Below, piece after piece: positions 8,021 through 17,544 of a stretch of 64,000 bases of DNA. The position numbers and the translations under genes were made by a program. The DNA lies in contig JAFMJV010000005.1 of assembly GCA_017853275.1 (NCBI GenBank), positions 1-64,000 of the forward strand, read 5' to 3'. Origin of the DNA: Chloroflexota bacterium. GTDB lineage: Bacteria > Chloroflexota > Limnocylindria > Limnocylindrales > CSP1-4. The notes beneath the pieces are model-generated. The model had not been told where the DNA came from. It did not search any database and worked only from the letters and a program-made list of their open reading frames with translations. Every line of letters starts with the position of its first letter. The stretch's first letter is position 1.

Positions 8021-10128
8021 GGCGCCGGGCTCTCGACCTCGTCGTCCACACCCGCCTCGCCGGGGACGAGCGGGGGCGGGGAGGAGATGCTCTCCGGGGC
8101 CGGGGTCTCCGTGACCACCGGCCGCACGTCCGGCCGGTACCAGACCTCGAGGGCGACCGGCTCCGACCAGTTCCCGGCCACATCGCGCCACTGGACCCAG
8201 AGCGTTCGCGGGCCGGGGTCGGCGGGCGGGACCGGGGTCGGCGACGGGGTGGGCACCGGGGTCGGCGTGGGGGATGGGATCGGCGATGGCGAGGGGGATG
8301 GCGAGGGGGAGGCGAGCGGGGCCGGCGAGCCCGATGGGAGCGGCGACCCCGAGGGCGCGGCGGAGGGCTCCGGGGAGCGGGGCCCGCGCGGGCGCGGCGT
8401 CCCGAGCGGATGGACCGGGTGGCCGGTGAGCGGGTCGATCGTGACCGACGAGGTCTCCGGGTAGGTCATCCCGTAGCGCAGCTCACCCGAGGGCTCGCGA
8501 TCGGGCGCCGGCGCGATACGCACATAGGCGAGCCCGGAGCCGCCGCGGTCCCGCGCCTCGAGCCGGAGACGGAGCTCCCCGCCCACGACCGGCAGGCCGT
8601 CCCGCTCGCCGTCCGTCCAGCCCGGGTCGATCCGGACCGAGCCCTCCGGGGCCTCCGGGTCCGTGGCGCCCCCGATCGTGTGGCGGATCGCGGACCACAT
8701 CTCCCCGCCGCTCCCCTGGTAGCCGAGCGCCCAGAAGCCGACGCCGCCGAGCTCCAGCTCCTGGGCGAAGCGGATCTTCGCGATCGTCGCGTCCACATCG
8801 TCGTACCAGAGCTGCCGCCAGGTGACCCGGCAGTCGGTGCAGCCCGGCTTGAGCGCGGGATAGAGGGTCCACGCGGAGGCCTCCACGGGGTCCCAGCGGC
8901 GCCCGCTCCGCTGCGCCTGGGCGACCGCGTCGCGGTAGAGGATCGTCACCGAATCGGGGGCTCCCTCGCCGCTCCGCGTGGACGACCGGGGGAGATCCGT
9001 GAAGGTGGACCAGACCCGCCCGTACCAGGGGAGGCCGAGGATCACGCGCCGGGGCGGGATCCGCTCCACGATCGCGCCGACCGTGCTCGCCAGGTCATCG
9101 CCCGGCTCCCCACCCGGCTTCCGGAGCGGCGCGTTCGACCCGGAGCGCGCGGAGGCGCCGGTGAGGAACTCGTAGCCCATGACGAAGACGGCGTCCGCGG
9201 CATCCTCCGCGGTGAGCGCCTCCAGGTCGTAGCCCACGGCGGAAGGCATCGCGTCGAAGGTGAGCTGATAGCGCGTGTCCACCGCGTTCATCGCCGCGCG
9301 CAGCTCCCGGACGAGCTGGGTGAACTCCTCGCTCACCTCCGCGGGCATCGGCTCGAAGTCGAGGTTCACGCCGTCCGCATCGCCCTCCCGGACGACCTCC
9401 ATGATCTCCGCCACGAGGCGGATCCGGTTCGCGGGGTTCTGGAGGAGGCGGATCGTCCGCCGCGTCTGGCCCTCCGTCCAGGAGAAGCGCTGGATCGTGA
9501 CCACGACCCGGATGCCACGCTCCCGGGCACGCGCGGCGAGCGAGCGCCACTCCTCGCTCGTCCAGCCGGCCCAGCCGCTCGTGGGGCGTCCGGCACCGTC
9601 CTCCCGGACGAGGGAGCCGCGCGAGCCGGCCTCGATCCCGAACCAGGCGAGGGTCGTGATCCGGTCGAGGTCGATCGAGTCGGCGTCCTCCAGCTCCCAC
9701 GAGGGGAGGAAGCCGTAGACCTCGGTCGGCGCCAGCGCACGGCGCCGCTCGGGACCCGGGGTGAGCGAGGGGGGCGGCACGGTGGGCCGCGGCGTGGGCG
9801 TGGGGGCGAGCGAGGCGGAGGGATCCGGGCTCGCGACGCCCGCCGCCGTCGCTCCGCCCTCGCCGGCCGGCGGGGGCGTGCCGGGGGCATCGGTCGCGGG
9901 CACGGCGGGCCGCTCCGTGGGGGCGGGGGTCCGGTCCGGGCGGCCGGTCCGCTCGGCGGGTGCCGTCGCGCCGGGCACGCCGGCGGTGGGATCGGGGGCC
10001 GCGGGCGGGGTGACCGAGACGCAGCCGGAGACGACGAGCGCGACGGAAAGCGCGATCAGGGCGGCCGGGACGCCGGTGCGACGCCGTGCGCCGGAGGCGC
10101 CGCGACGCTGCCGGGAGGCAGGCTCCAT
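8017..10128 (-). CDS. GH18-family lipoprotein (YaaH/spore-germination-like glycosidase)
   Basis: The 703-residue protein has a basic N-terminus, a hydrophobic core and lipobox VSGCVS, so it should be a surface-anchored lipoprotein. A Pro/Thr/Ala-rich linker follows, then a GH18 TIM barrel: VYGFLPSWELED at the first strand, DADGVNLDFEPMP carrying the catalytic DxxDxDxE motif, FDAMPSAVGYDL, and LPWYGRVWS near the end of the barrel. The C-terminus has an Ig-like stretch and a second (SP)n/(TP)n linker. GH18 enzymes of this type trim chitin or peptidoglycan glycans. It is divergent from a SpoIID/LytB gene, so a cell-wall role is likely. Confidence 0.85.
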   Translation of the reverse strand: MEPASRQRRGASGARRRTGVPAALIALSVALVVSGCVSVTPPAAPDPTAGVPGATAPAERTGRPDRTPAPTERPAVPATDAPGTPPPAGEGGATAAGVASPDPSASLAPTPTPRPTVPPPSLTPGPERRRALAPTEVYGFLPSWELEDADSIDLDRITTLAWFGIEAGSRGSLVREDGAGRPTSGWAGWTSEEWRSLAARARERGIRVVVTIQRFSWTEGQTRRTIRLLQNPANRIRLVAEIMEVVREGDADGVNLDFEPMPAEVSEEFTQLVRELRAAMNAVDTRYQLTFDAMPSAVGYDLEALTAEDAADAVFVMGYEFLTGASARSGSNAPLRKPGGEPGDDLASTVGAIVERIPPRRVILGLPWYGRVWSTFTDLPRSSTRSGEGAPDSVTILYRDAVAQAQRSGRRWDPVEASAWTLYPALKPGCTDCRVTWRQLWYDDVDATIAKIRFAQELELGGVGFWALGYQGSGGEMWSAIRHTIGGATDPEAPEGSVRIDPGWTDGERDGLPVVGGELRLRLEARDRGGSGLAYVRIAPAPDREPSGELRYGMTYPETSSVTIDPLTGHPVHPLGTPRPRGPRSPEPSAAPSGSPLPSGSPAPLASPSPSPSPSPIPSPTPTPVPTPSPTPVPPADPGPRTLWVQWRDVAGNWSEPVALEVWYRPDVRPVVTETPAPESISSPPPLVPGEAGVDDEVESPAP
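8228..8345 (-). repeat. Low-complexity (Ser-Pro)n/(Thr-Pro)n coding repeat
   Basis: Near-periodic GGCGATGGCGAGGGG and GGGGTCGGC units on the plus strand encode an alternating Pro-Ser/Pro-Thr linker in the GH18 lipoprotein. It is an in-frame spacer and may vary in length between strains. Confidence 0.8.
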
Positions 10129-10207
10129 GCGGGGACCGTACACCGGATGGCGGGACCTGTCAGATGCGCGCACCGGTCGCGCACCGGCCTCTCCTTGCCT
10201 CCCGGGG

Positions 10208-10213
10208 TATCCT
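10208..10213 (+). promoter_or_regulatory. Candidate -10 (TATCCT) for the SpoIID/LytB gene
   Basis: TATCCT lies in the 167-bp region between the divergent GH18 and SpoIID genes, giving a leader of about 75 nt before the GTG at 10296. Confidence 0.35.
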
Positions 10214-10295
10214 TGCCCCGCCGGAGGGCCGCGCACCGATCGTGACCCCTCCGCTCCCGGCACCGCCGGTGACCACCCCTCCGCACGAGGAGCCC

Positions 10296-12161
10296 GTGCG
10301 CCGAACCCTCCGCGCGGCGATCGTCGCGCTCCCATTCCTCCTCTCTGCCGTCCTCCCCGTCCGGGGCGCTTCCCCCGTGCTCACGGAGGGGTTCGAGAGC
10401 GGGATCGGGGCGTGGGCCGTGACGACGACCGGGACCGGCCTCGCGCGGGCGACGGCCGCCGCCGCCCGCTACGGCACGCGCGGCCTTCTCCTCCAGGCGA
10501 GCGCCGCGGATGAGGCGTGGGTGACGCGTGCGCTCACGGAGCGGCTGCGCCGCACGGTCGTCACCCTCTCGGTCCGGCGCGAACGGCCGGCGGGCGGGAC
10601 GCTCCTCGCGCTCCGGGACGGGGCGGAGGTCCGCGCCGCGCTCGTCGTGGACGCGGACGGGAAGCTGCGGGTCACGGCAGCGGGCGATGAAAGGACGCGC
10701 GTCCTCCAGCGGATCCCGGTGGACCGCTGGGTCACCCTCACCCTCACCCTCGACCCGGCGGAGGACCGCGTGGGACTCGCGCTCGGGTCCGGCAAGCCGG
10801 CCTGGGCCACGCTGCCGGGGGGTGCCGTGGAGGCGATCCGGCTCGGTGGCCCCGGAAGCGGCCTGCGGGCCCTCGCGCTCGACCGGCTCGTGGTCACCGG
10901 GGATCCGGTCGCCACCCCGAGCCCGAGCCCCACGCCGGAGCCCACCCCGGATCCCGTGGCGCGCTATCGCTTCACCGGACGCGGCTCGGACCACGGCGTC
11001 GGCCTCAGCCAGGCAGGGGCCTATGGTCGTGCCGAGGCGGGCCAGCTCTACCCCGAGATCCTCGCCCACTACTACCCCGGCACCACGCTCGAGGTCCGTC
11101 CCGGGTCGGCGGACCGGATCGTCCGCGTCCTCGTCCTGGACAACGAGCCGGTGAGCGCCCAGCGCCCCCTGATCGTGTGCGGCGTGGGCGGCCCCTGGAC
11201 GATCGCCGGGAGCGAGCTCACCTTCCCCCGCCAGGCCTGCGCCGCCTTCACCCCCGGCACGCCCGCCGAGGTCGTCGTCCGGAGCGAGACGGACGAGGAG
11301 CTCTACCGGGGCGAGGGAACGGACGTGATGATCGAGCCGGCCGGCCCCACGACCCTCCTGCGGGTCCCGGCGCGCAGCGAGGACCGGCTCCGCGGCTCCC
11401 TCCAGGTCCGGATGATGCCGGCCAAGGCGGACGTCATCGACCACCTCCCGGTCGACCTCTACCTGCGCGCGGTCGTCCCCCGCGAGATGTACACCGAGGC
11501 GCACATCGAGGCGCTCCGGACGCAGGCGGTCGCGGCTCGCTCGTACGTCATCCACCAGCTGAAGGGTCCGGAGGTCCACTGGGACGTCCATGACGACTCG
11601 CGCAACCAGGTCTACGGGGGCGTGGGCTCGGAGACCGCGCGCACGACCCTTGCGGTGACCTCCACGATCGGCGAGGTCCTCGTCTACGACGATCGGGTGG
11701 CGAACGCGATCTACCACGCCCAGGGCGGCTGGGCGACGGAGGACGCCCGGAACGTCTTCACCAGCTGGACCGGGGCGGTGGGCGTGGATATCCCCTACCT
11801 GCGCGGCTCCCCGGACCTGGACCCGGACGGGAACCCGTACGACGAGGGCGGCCCCTACGATTCGTGGGGGACGGACGGCTTCACCTGGGCCGAGCTCTCC
11901 CGGATCACCCAGCGCGATGCGCGGACGGACGTGGGCCCGCTCAAGGACCTCCTCCTCCTGGAGAAGAACCGCGGCGTCTCCGGACGACTCACGCGCGTCA
12001 CGCTCGTAGGGACGGACGGGACGCGGAAGACGGTGGCCGGCTGGTACTTCAAGTCCGTCTTCAACCGCCACACCACGAGCGACCGGCTCCTCCGCTCCAC
12101 GCTCTTCTTCCTCACCCCGATCCCGACCGCGACGGCGGCCCCCGCCCGGGAGGTCAGGTAA
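10296..12161 (+). CDS. SpoIID/LytB-domain secreted protein
   Basis: GTG 10296 has a CGAGGAG site just upstream and is followed by a signal peptide ([24 protein letters not shown]). Residues 30-200 look like a jelly-roll/concanavalin-type domain. Then comes [36 protein letters not shown] and, after it, the SpoIID core [37 protein letters not shown] with [15 protein letters not shown] and FTSWTGA. SpoIID is a lytic transglycosylase acting on peptidoglycan. In Bacillus SpoIID the GHGVGMSQ-type motif is C-terminal; here it precedes the catalytic part, an order I recall also from actinobacterial LytB-like proteins. 621 residues. The gene ends 8 bp inside the convergent copA. Confidence 0.87.
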   Translation: MRRTLRAAIVALPFLLSAVLPVRGASPVLTEGFESGIGAWAVTTTGTGLARATAAAARYGTRGLLLQASAADEAWVTRALTERLRRTVVTLSVRRERPAGGTLLALRDGAEVRAALVVDADGKLRVTAAGDERTRVLQRIPVDRWVTLTLTLDPAEDRVGLALGSGKPAWATLPGGAVEAIRLGGPGSGLRALALDRLVVTGDPVATPSPSPTPEPTPDPVARYRFTGRGSDHGVGLSQAGAYGRAEAGQLYPEILAHYYPGTTLEVRPGSADRIVRVLVLDNEPVSAQRPLIVCGVGGPWTIAGSELTFPRQACAAFTPGTPAEVVVRSETDEELYRGEGTDVMIEPAGPTTLLRVPARSEDRLRGSLQVRMMPAKADVIDHLPVDLYLRAVVPREMYTEAHIEALRTQAVAARSYVIHQLKGPEVHWDVHDDSRNQVYGGVGSETARTTLAVTSTIGEVLVYDDRVANAIYHAQGGWATEDARNVFTSWTGAVGVDIPYLRGSPDLDPDGNPYDEGGPYDSWGTDGFTWAELSRITQRDARTDVGPLKDLLLLEKNRGVSGRLTRVTLVGTDGTRKTVAGWYFKSVFNRHTTSDRLLRSTLFFLTPIPTATAAPAREVR

Positions 12162-14463
12162 GGAGCCGGACCCGGCGGAGGCGGAGCGAGTTGAGGACGA
12201 CGCTCACGCTCGAGATCGCCATCGCCCCCGCGGCGAGCCCCGGGTCGAGGAGGATCCCCGCCACCGGGTAGAGGACGCCCATCGCGACGGGGATGAGGAC
12301 GACGTTGTAGGCGAAGGCCCAGAAGAGGTTCGCGCGGATCACCCCGAGCGTCCGGCCGGAGAGGTCGATCGCCGCGGCAGCCAGGCGCGGGTCGCCGCCC
12401 ACGAGCGTGATCTCCGAGGCCTCGATCGCGACATCCGCGCCGGTCCCGATCGCGATCCCCACGTCCGCCTGGGCGAGCGCCGGGGCATCGTTGATCCCGT
12501 CCCCGACCATCGCCACGCGCCGTCCGGCCGCCTGGAGCCCGGCCACGACCGCCTGCTTCCCGCCCGGGGCGACCTCGGCATCGATCTCCGTGATCCCCGT
12601 CTCCCGCGCGACCACCTCGGCCGCGGCCCGGAGGTCCCCCGTGATGAGGCGGACGGCGATCCCCCGCGCCCGGAGCCGGCGGACCGCCTCCGCGGCCTCG
12701 GGGCGGACCGGATCGCCGATCGCGATGAGGCCCGCCGGACGCCCGTCGATCGCGACGAGGACCGGGGTCCGGCCGGCGGACGCGGCCGCGCCGAGCGCGG
12801 GCTCGAGCGGGGTGAGGTCGATCCCTGCCTCCACGAGGAGCCGGCGGTTGCCGGCAAGGAGCGCACGCCCCTCGACCCGTGCGCGCACCCCGGCACCCAC
12901 CTCGCTGTGGAACTCCTCCGCGGCGGGGAGGGCAAGGTCGCGTGCCGCGGCGGCGGCGAGGATCGCGGCGGCGAGCGGGTGGACCGACCCCTGCTCCGCT
13001 GCGGCCGCAAGCCGGAGGAGGGTCTCGGCGTCCGTCCCGGCCACGACCTCGATCGCCTCCACGACCGGGCGGCCGGCCGTGAGCGTGCCCGTCTTGTCGA
13101 AGCAGACCGTGTCCACGCGCCCGGCCGCCTCGAGCGCCGCGCCTCCGCGGATGAGGATCCCGGCCTCGGCACCTCGCCCGGTCCCCACGATGATCGCGGT
13201 GGGGGTCGCGAGGCCCATCGCGCAGGGGCAGGCGATGACGAGGACGGTGATCGCGGCGGAGAGCGCCCACGGGAGAGCCGGGGCCGGCCCGAGGGCGAGC
13301 CAGACGAGGAAGGTGATCGCCGCCACCCCAAGGACGAGCGGGACGAAGCGCGCGCTCACCTGGTCCGCGAGGCGGGCGATCGGAGCGCGCGATCCCTGCG
13401 CCGCCTCGACCATCCGGACGATCTGGGCGAGGACGGTCTCGCTCCCCACGCGGGTGGCGCGGAAGGTGAAGGAGCCGGTGGTGTTCAGGGTCGCGCCGAT
13501 CACCTCGTCGCCGGGACCCTTGGCCACGGGGAGCGGCTCCCCGGTGAGCATCGATTCGTCGACCGCCGAGGCGCCATCCACGACGACCCCGTCCGTGGGG
13601 ACCCGCTCGCCCGCCCGGACACGGATCCGGTCGCCGGCGCGCAGCTCGGCCACCGGGACCTCGCGCTCCCCGGCTTCCGTGAGGACGCGGGCGGTCCGCG
13701 CCGCGAGGCCGGCGAGGGCACGGATCGCGCCGGAGGTCCGCCGGCGGGCGCGGAGCTCGAGGTAGCGCCCGGCGAGGACGAGCCCCACGATGACCGCCGA
13801 GCTGTCGAACCAGGTGACCGGCTCGATCCCGGCCGCCATCAGCGCGTGGGGCCAGGTCGTCACGAAGGCGCTGTAGCCCCACGCGGCGAGGGTGCCGATC
13901 GCGACGAGGGTCTCCATCGTCACGCTCCGGTGGCGGGCCGCGGAGGCCGCACGCCGGAGGATCACCCCGCCCGCCCAGAACTGGACGAAGGTCGCGGGCC
14001 AGAGGGCGATCGCGTTCACCTCCTCCATCGCGAGGCCGGTGACCGCGGTCGTGAGCATGAGCGCCATGATCCCGGCGCCGATCGCGACCGCGACGACCGC
14101 CCGGATCGCGAGATCGCGCAGCTCGGCATCCCGGAGCCGGTCCTCCGCCTCCGCCGCGGCTGAAGGATCGGTCTCGCCCGCCGTCACCGCCGGCTCCGGC
14201 CGCACCGCGTAGCCCGCGGCCTCCACCGCGTGGACGAGCTCCGCGCGTCCCGCGACGGCCGGGTCGACCTGCACGGTGGCGCGCTCGGTGGCGAGGTTGA
14301 CGGAGGCGTCCGTGACCCCGTCCGTACGGCGCAGGAAGCGCTCGATCCGGTTGACGCAGGAGGCACAGGTCATCCCCTCGATCGGGAGGACGATCTCGAT
14401 CGGGGCCGCCGCCACGGGCGGGGTGGAGAGGTCGCGGCCGGGCCGCGCGTCGTGCTCGCTCAT
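12154..14463 (-). CDS. copA: Copper-translocating P1B-type ATPase
   Basis: The 769-residue pump has one N-terminal metal-binding domain (GMTCASC) and eight expected helices. The membrane metal site is [14 protein letters not shown] (CPC), with YN in [11 protein letters not shown] and MxxSS in [13 protein letters not shown]; together these define the Cu(I) subclass. Phosphorylation Asp is in DKTGTLT, the SxHP His in QGSVHPLA and the hinge in [13 protein letters not shown] is present (MLTGEPLP). It exports Cu(I) from the cytoplasm. No CsoR/CueR regulator or CopZ chaperone lies next to it. A membrane-anchored cupredoxin is encoded 47 kb away. A TATCCT -10 and a GGGGAG site precede the ATG. Confidence 0.95.
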   Translation of the reverse strand: MSEHDARPGRDLSTPPVAAAPIEIVLPIEGMTCASCVNRIERFLRRTDGVTDASVNLATERATVQVDPAVAGRAELVHAVEAAGYAVRPEPAVTAGETDPSAAAEAEDRLRDAELRDLAIRAVVAVAIGAGIMALMLTTAVTGLAMEEVNAIALWPATFVQFWAGGVILRRAASAARHRSVTMETLVAIGTLAAWGYSAFVTTWPHALMAAGIEPVTWFDSSAVIVGLVLAGRYLELRARRRTSGAIRALAGLAARTARVLTEAGEREVPVAELRAGDRIRVRAGERVPTDGVVVDGASAVDESMLTGEPLPVAKGPGDEVIGATLNTTGSFTFRATRVGSETVLAQIVRMVEAAQGSRAPIARLADQVSARFVPLVLGVAAITFLVWLALGPAPALPWALSAAITVLVIACPCAMGLATPTAIIVGTGRGAEAGILIRGGAALEAAGRVDTVCFDKTGTLTAGRPVVEAIEVVAGTDAETLLRLAAAAEQGSVHPLAAAILAAAAARDLALPAAEEFHSEVGAGVRARVEGRALLAGNRRLLVEAGIDLTPLEPALGAAASAGRTPVLVAIDGRPAGLIAIGDPVRPEAAEAVRRLRARGIAVRLITGDLRAAAEVVARETGITEIDAEVAPGGKQAVVAGLQAAGRRVAMVGDGINDAPALAQADVGIAIGTGADVAIEASEITLVGGDPRLAAAAIDLSGRTLGVIRANLFWAFAYNVVLIPVAMGVLYPVAGILLDPGLAAGAMAISSVSVVLNSLRLRRVRLLT

Positions 14464-14477
14464 GCGGGTCTCCCCGC

Positions 14478-14483
14478 AGGATA
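14478..14483 (-). promoter_or_regulatory. Candidate -10 (TATCCT) for copA
   Basis: TATCCT on the minus strand is 14 nt before the copA ATG, with GGGGAG in between. It implies a very short leader and a copA-specific transcript inside the minus-strand gene run. Confidence 0.4.
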
Positions 14484-14512
14484 CCCCCGGTCCGTCCGGA
14501 GGCCGGTGGAGC

Positions 14513-14884
14513 TCAGCGGCCGACCGGGCGCATCGGGTAGACGCCGACGACGACGCGGACCTCCGGGTCGAACGAGGTCTCGATGCCGACGTCGCCCTGG
14601 CGGAGGAGCTCGCCGAGGAAGCCCGCCTCACGGGGCGGGAGACCGACCCAGAGGGTGCCGTCCGGGGTGGGGATCGGGGTCACGTCATCCGGACCACCGC
14701 CGAGGTCGAACCGCCGGCGCAGCTCATGGAGCGGCAGGTACGAGCGCGAGCGGATGAAGCGCCGGAGCTGCGCCTGGGTGCAGCGGCTGCGGTCCTCGCC
14801 GCCGGGCGGGCGGCCCGCCGGGGCGGCGTCGACCGCCTCGTCCTCCCCGGCGGGAGGGCGGGGGCGTCCGGGGGGTGGGGCCAT
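14513..14884 (-). CDS. Small conserved-looking hypothetical protein
   Basis: The 123-residue protein is charged and soluble, with a disordered Pro/Ala/Asp-rich first 35 residues. A compact part follows ([29 protein letters not shown]) ending in a beta-rich tail ([44 protein letters not shown]). I do not recognise a family. ATG 14884 has GGGAG upstream; the 446-residue track ORF extends into antisense of the peptidase gene and was not used. It lies between the M24 peptidase and copA on the same strand, 49 bp before copA. Confidence 0.6.
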   Translation of the reverse strand: MAPPPGRPRPPAGEDEAVDAAPAGRPPGGEDRSRCTQAQLRRFIRSRSYLPLHELRRRFDLGGGPDDVTPIPTPDGTLWVGLPPREAGFLGELLRQGDVGIETSFDPEVRVVVGVYPMRPVGR

Positions 14885-14948
14885 CTCGTCTCGCTCCCTG
14901 GCGGTCCCGGATCCGGGGCGGGCGCCCGCGGTCCGGCTGGGTGAGCGG

Positions 14949-14954
14949 ATGATA
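14949..14954 (-). promoter_or_regulatory. Candidate -10 (TATCAT) for the small hypothetical gene
   Basis: TATCAT lies about 65 nt before the ATG at 14884, in the 92-bp gap after the M24 peptidase gene. Confidence 0.3.
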
Positions 14955-14976
14955 CCGGGGGCGGCGGCGGGGCCGG

Positions 14977-16119
14977 TCAGATGCCCCGGACGACGACGAG
15001 CCCGCGCTCCGCCTGGTTCAGCGATTCCCCACCGCTCTCCGTGCAGCGGACCTGGTCCTCGATGCGCACGCCGTAGCGGCCCTCGAGGTAGACCCCGGGC
15101 TCCACGCTGAAGGTGTTCCCCGGCACGAGGAGCGCCTCGTTCCCCTCCACGACGTAGGGGTCCTCGTGGACCTCCAGGCCGATCCCGTGGCCGAGGCGGT
15201 GGAAGAAGTCCGGGCCGTGCCCGGCGGCCTCGATGACGTCCCGCGCCGCGCGGTCCAGGGAGGCGAAGCTGACCCCCGGCCGGACGGCAGCGCGGCCTGC
15301 CGCCTGCGCCTCCTGGACGATCGCGTGGATGCGCCGGAAGGCGTCGTCCGGACCGACGTCCTCGGCGCCGCTGACCCACGCGGTCCGGGTGATGTCCGAG
15401 CAGTAGCCGAGCCGGCGGCCACCGATATCGAGGAGGAGGGGCTCGCCGGCGCGGATCACGCGCTCCGAGGCGTCGTGATGCGGGGAGGCGGAGGCCGGCC
15501 CACCTGCCACGATCCAGAACTCCGCGGTGTCGTGGCCCTCCGCGATCAGGCGGTCGCGCACCTCGCGCGCGACGTCCGCCTCGGTCCGGCCGACGAGACG
15601 TCCCCGGAGGAGCCCCTCCACCGTCCGGTCCGCCGCACCGGCCGCGGCGCGGAGGAGCGCGAGCTCCTCCGCGTCCTTCACCTGGCGGAGCGGCGAGAGG
15701 ACACCCGTGGCGAGGAGCCAGCCGGCCGCCGGCAGGGCGGCCTGGAGGCGGAGGAGGAAGGCCGCCTTCAGGGCATCCGAGACGAGGAGCCGGCCGCCGG
15801 CCGGACCGAGACGGGCGGTGACGCGCGCGATCGGGTCCTCCGTCTCCTGCCACGGGATGAGCTCCACGAGGCCGGCCGCGGGACCGGGCGCCGCCATCGC
15901 CGCCCCCACCTCCAGGCGGGGGAGGATGAGCGCGGGGCGGCCGGAGGCCGGGATGACGAGGAGGGTGAGGCGCTCATGGCCGCGGGCCGGGTAGCCGATC
16001 AGCCACTCCAGCTCCGGCCCCACCCCGATGAGGAGCGCCGCGTGCCCCGCGGAGGCGAGCGCCTCGCGAGCCCGTCCGATCCGCTCCTCGTAGCGGGCCG
16101 CCGTGATCCCCTCGCTCAT
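14977..16119 (-). CDS. M24 family metallopeptidase (Xaa-Pro aminopeptidase/dipeptidase type)
   Basis: The 380-residue protein has a creatinase-like N-terminal domain (LLIGVGPELEWLIGYPARGHERLTLLVI) and a pita-bread catalytic domain. The five metal ligands are visible: Asp in LLDIGG, Asp in GYCSDITRTAWV, His in HRLGHGIGLEVHEDPY, Glu in FSVEPGVYLEG and Glu in GVRIEDQV. It should remove or split Xaa-Pro bonds in the cytoplasm using two Mn/Co ions. Its ATG overlaps the TGA of the receiver-like gene upstream (ATGA), and GGAGG-rich sequence precedes it. Substrate preference, aminopeptidase or prolidase, cannot be decided. Confidence 0.92.
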   Translation of the reverse strand: MSEGITAARYEERIGRAREALASAGHAALLIGVGPELEWLIGYPARGHERLTLLVIPASGRPALILPRLEVGAAMAAPGPAAGLVELIPWQETEDPIARVTARLGPAGGRLLVSDALKAAFLLRLQAALPAAGWLLATGVLSPLRQVKDAEELALLRAAAGAADRTVEGLLRGRLVGRTEADVAREVRDRLIAEGHDTAEFWIVAGGPASASPHHDASERVIRAGEPLLLDIGGRRLGYCSDITRTAWVSGAEDVGPDDAFRRIHAIVQEAQAAGRAAVRPGVSFASLDRAARDVIEAAGHGPDFFHRLGHGIGLEVHEDPYVVEGNEALLVPGNTFSVEPGVYLEGRYGVRIEDQVRCTESGGESLNQAERGLVVVRGI

Positions 16120-16505
16120 CCTTCGTTCCCCCTCCGCTGAAGCCAGTCCCGCACGATCGTCCCGCCCTCCCGATGGAAGCGGTTGTAGGAGTAGACGCGC
16201 TCCGCTCCGGCCGCCCGGGCCGCGGCGCGCGCGGCGGCATCGTCATGCTCGGCGACGGCGATCACCGGCAGCCCGGCGCCGGCGAGCCGACCGATCGCGG
16301 CCGCCGCATCCACGCGACGGGCGAAGAGGTCCACCACGGCGCCGGCGAGCGGGTCGCCATCCTGCCCACCGCCCGCGAGAAGCTCGTCCAGGGCGGCACC
16401 GGTCGAGATCCGGACGGGCCGGGCATCCGCCTGCCGCACCGCCTCCACGATCCGGCTCGCCCAGATGAGGTCCTCGGCGACGACCGCGACGGCGGGGAGG
16501 CTCAT
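16116..16505 (-). CDS. Atypical CheY-like receiver domain, stand-alone
   Basis: The 129-residue protein reads as a single alternating alpha/beta domain. It starts with SLPAVAVVAEDLIWASRIVEAVRQA, where strand 1 is followed by an acidic pair as in receivers. Strand 3 is LAGAVVDLFARR, with an Asp at the usual phosphorylation position. Strand 4 is LPVIAVAEHDD, and strand 5 ends ERVYSYNRFHREG. The conserved Lys after strand 5 is missing, so phosphotransfer is doubtful. There is no output domain. It sits 19 bp after korB and overlaps the M24 peptidase gene by 4 bp. A pseudo-receiver or a UspA-like fold are both possible; function unknown. Confidence 0.5.
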   Translation of the reverse strand: MSLPAVAVVAEDLIWASRIVEAVRQADARPVRISTGAALDELLAGGGQDGDPLAGAVVDLFARRVDAAAAIGRLAGAGLPVIAVAEHDDAAARAAARAAGAERVYSYNRFHREGGTIVRDWLQRRGNEG

Positions 16506-16524
16506 CCGCGGGGTGCCGGACGGG

Positions 16525-17544
16525 TCAGGAGACCGTCCAGGTCTCCCCGGCGAGGAGGAGCTTGCCCAGGTCGCCCGGGCCACGCTTCGCGAGGGCCTCG
16601 GCCATCTGCGCCTCGATGAGCGCGTCATGGGTGGGTGCCTGGACCCGGCGGAGGACCCCCACCGGGACCGGGAAGTCCGGGTAGGTCAGCCGGGAGAGGA
16701 TGTAGGCGAGGGTCGGGTCCGCCGCGGTCTCGTCGTGGACGAGGAGGTCCGCCACGGACCACTCCTTGCCCAGCTCCACCACGACCGGCCGCAGCCCGTC
16801 CAGGCGGATCCCCTTGTCCCGCTCCTTCCCGAAGACGAGCGGCTCCCCATGCCGGAGGACGAGCATCCGGTCCTCGCGGACGTCCTTCGCCGTGAAGGGG
16901 GCGAAGGTGTCGTCGTTGAAGATCACGCAGTTCTGGAGGACCTCCACGAAGGCCGAGCCCCGGTGGTGGCCGGCCGCGAGGAGCGTCTCCTGCATATGCG
17001 CGGTGTCCGTATCCACGGAGCGGGCGACGAAGGTCGCCTCCGCGGTGAGCGCGACGGAGAGCGGGACGATCGGACGATCCACCGTCCCCTGGGGGGTGGA
17101 CTTCGTCTTCTTGCCGATCTCCGAGGTGGGGGACGCCTGGCCCTTGGTGAGGCCGTAGATCTGGTTGTTGAACATGATCAGGCGGATATCCACGTTCCGG
17201 CGCATCGCGTGGATGACGTGGTTGCCGCCGATGGAGAGCGCGTCCCCGTCCCCGGTGATCACCCAGACCATGAGGTCCGGCCGGGCGGCCTTGAGCCCGG
17301 TGGCGATCGTGGGGGCGCGGCCGTGGATCGTGTGGAAGCCGTAGGTGGCCATGTAGTACGGGAGCCGGCCGGAGCAGCCGATCCCGGAGATGAAGACGAT
17401 CTTCTCGCGCGGGACGCCGAAGTCCGGCATCGTCTTCTGCGTCTGGGCGAGGATCGAGTAGTCCCCGCAGCCGGGGCACCAGCGGACCTCCTGGTCCGAC
17501 ACGAAGTCCTTGCGGGTGAGGACGGGAAGGGTCTCGGCGGTCAC
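16525..17544 (-). CDS. korB: 2-oxoacid:ferredoxin oxidoreductase, beta subunit
   Basis: The 339-residue subunit binds thiamine diphosphate and an Fe-S cluster. WCPGCGDYSIL supplies the two N-terminal cysteines, a third Cys lies in GIGCSGRLPYY, and the TPP/Mg motif is VITGDGDALSIGGNHVIHAMRRNVDIRLIMFNNQIYGLTKGQ. With KorA it decarboxylates 2-oxoglutarate (or pyruvate) to the acyl-CoA, reducing ferredoxin, and is reversible in carbon fixation. Its GTG start overlaps the korA TGA (GTGA). Substrate assignment to 2-oxoglutarate follows from two-subunit KorAB similarity and is not certain. Confidence 0.93.
   Translation of the reverse strand: MTAETLPVLTRKDFVSDQEVRWCPGCGDYSILAQTQKTMPDFGVPREKIVFISGIGCSGRLPYYMATYGFHTIHGRAPTIATGLKAARPDLMVWVITGDGDALSIGGNHVIHAMRRNVDIRLIMFNNQIYGLTKGQASPTSEIGKKTKSTPQGTVDRPIVPLSVALTAEATFVARSVDTDTAHMQETLLAAGHHRGSAFVEVLQNCVIFNDDTFAPFTAKDVREDRMLVLRHGEPLVFGKERDKGIRLDGLRPVVVELGKEWSVADLLVHDETAADPTLAYILSRLTYPDFPVPVGVLRRVQAPTHDALIEAQMAEALAKRGPGDLGKLLLAGETWTVS

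Noticed and set aside
8228-8345. Tandem-repeat or CRISPR-like array
   Set aside because: The periodicity follows codons of a Ser/Pro-Thr/Pro linker inside the GH18 reading frame; units are 6-15 bp with no spacers.
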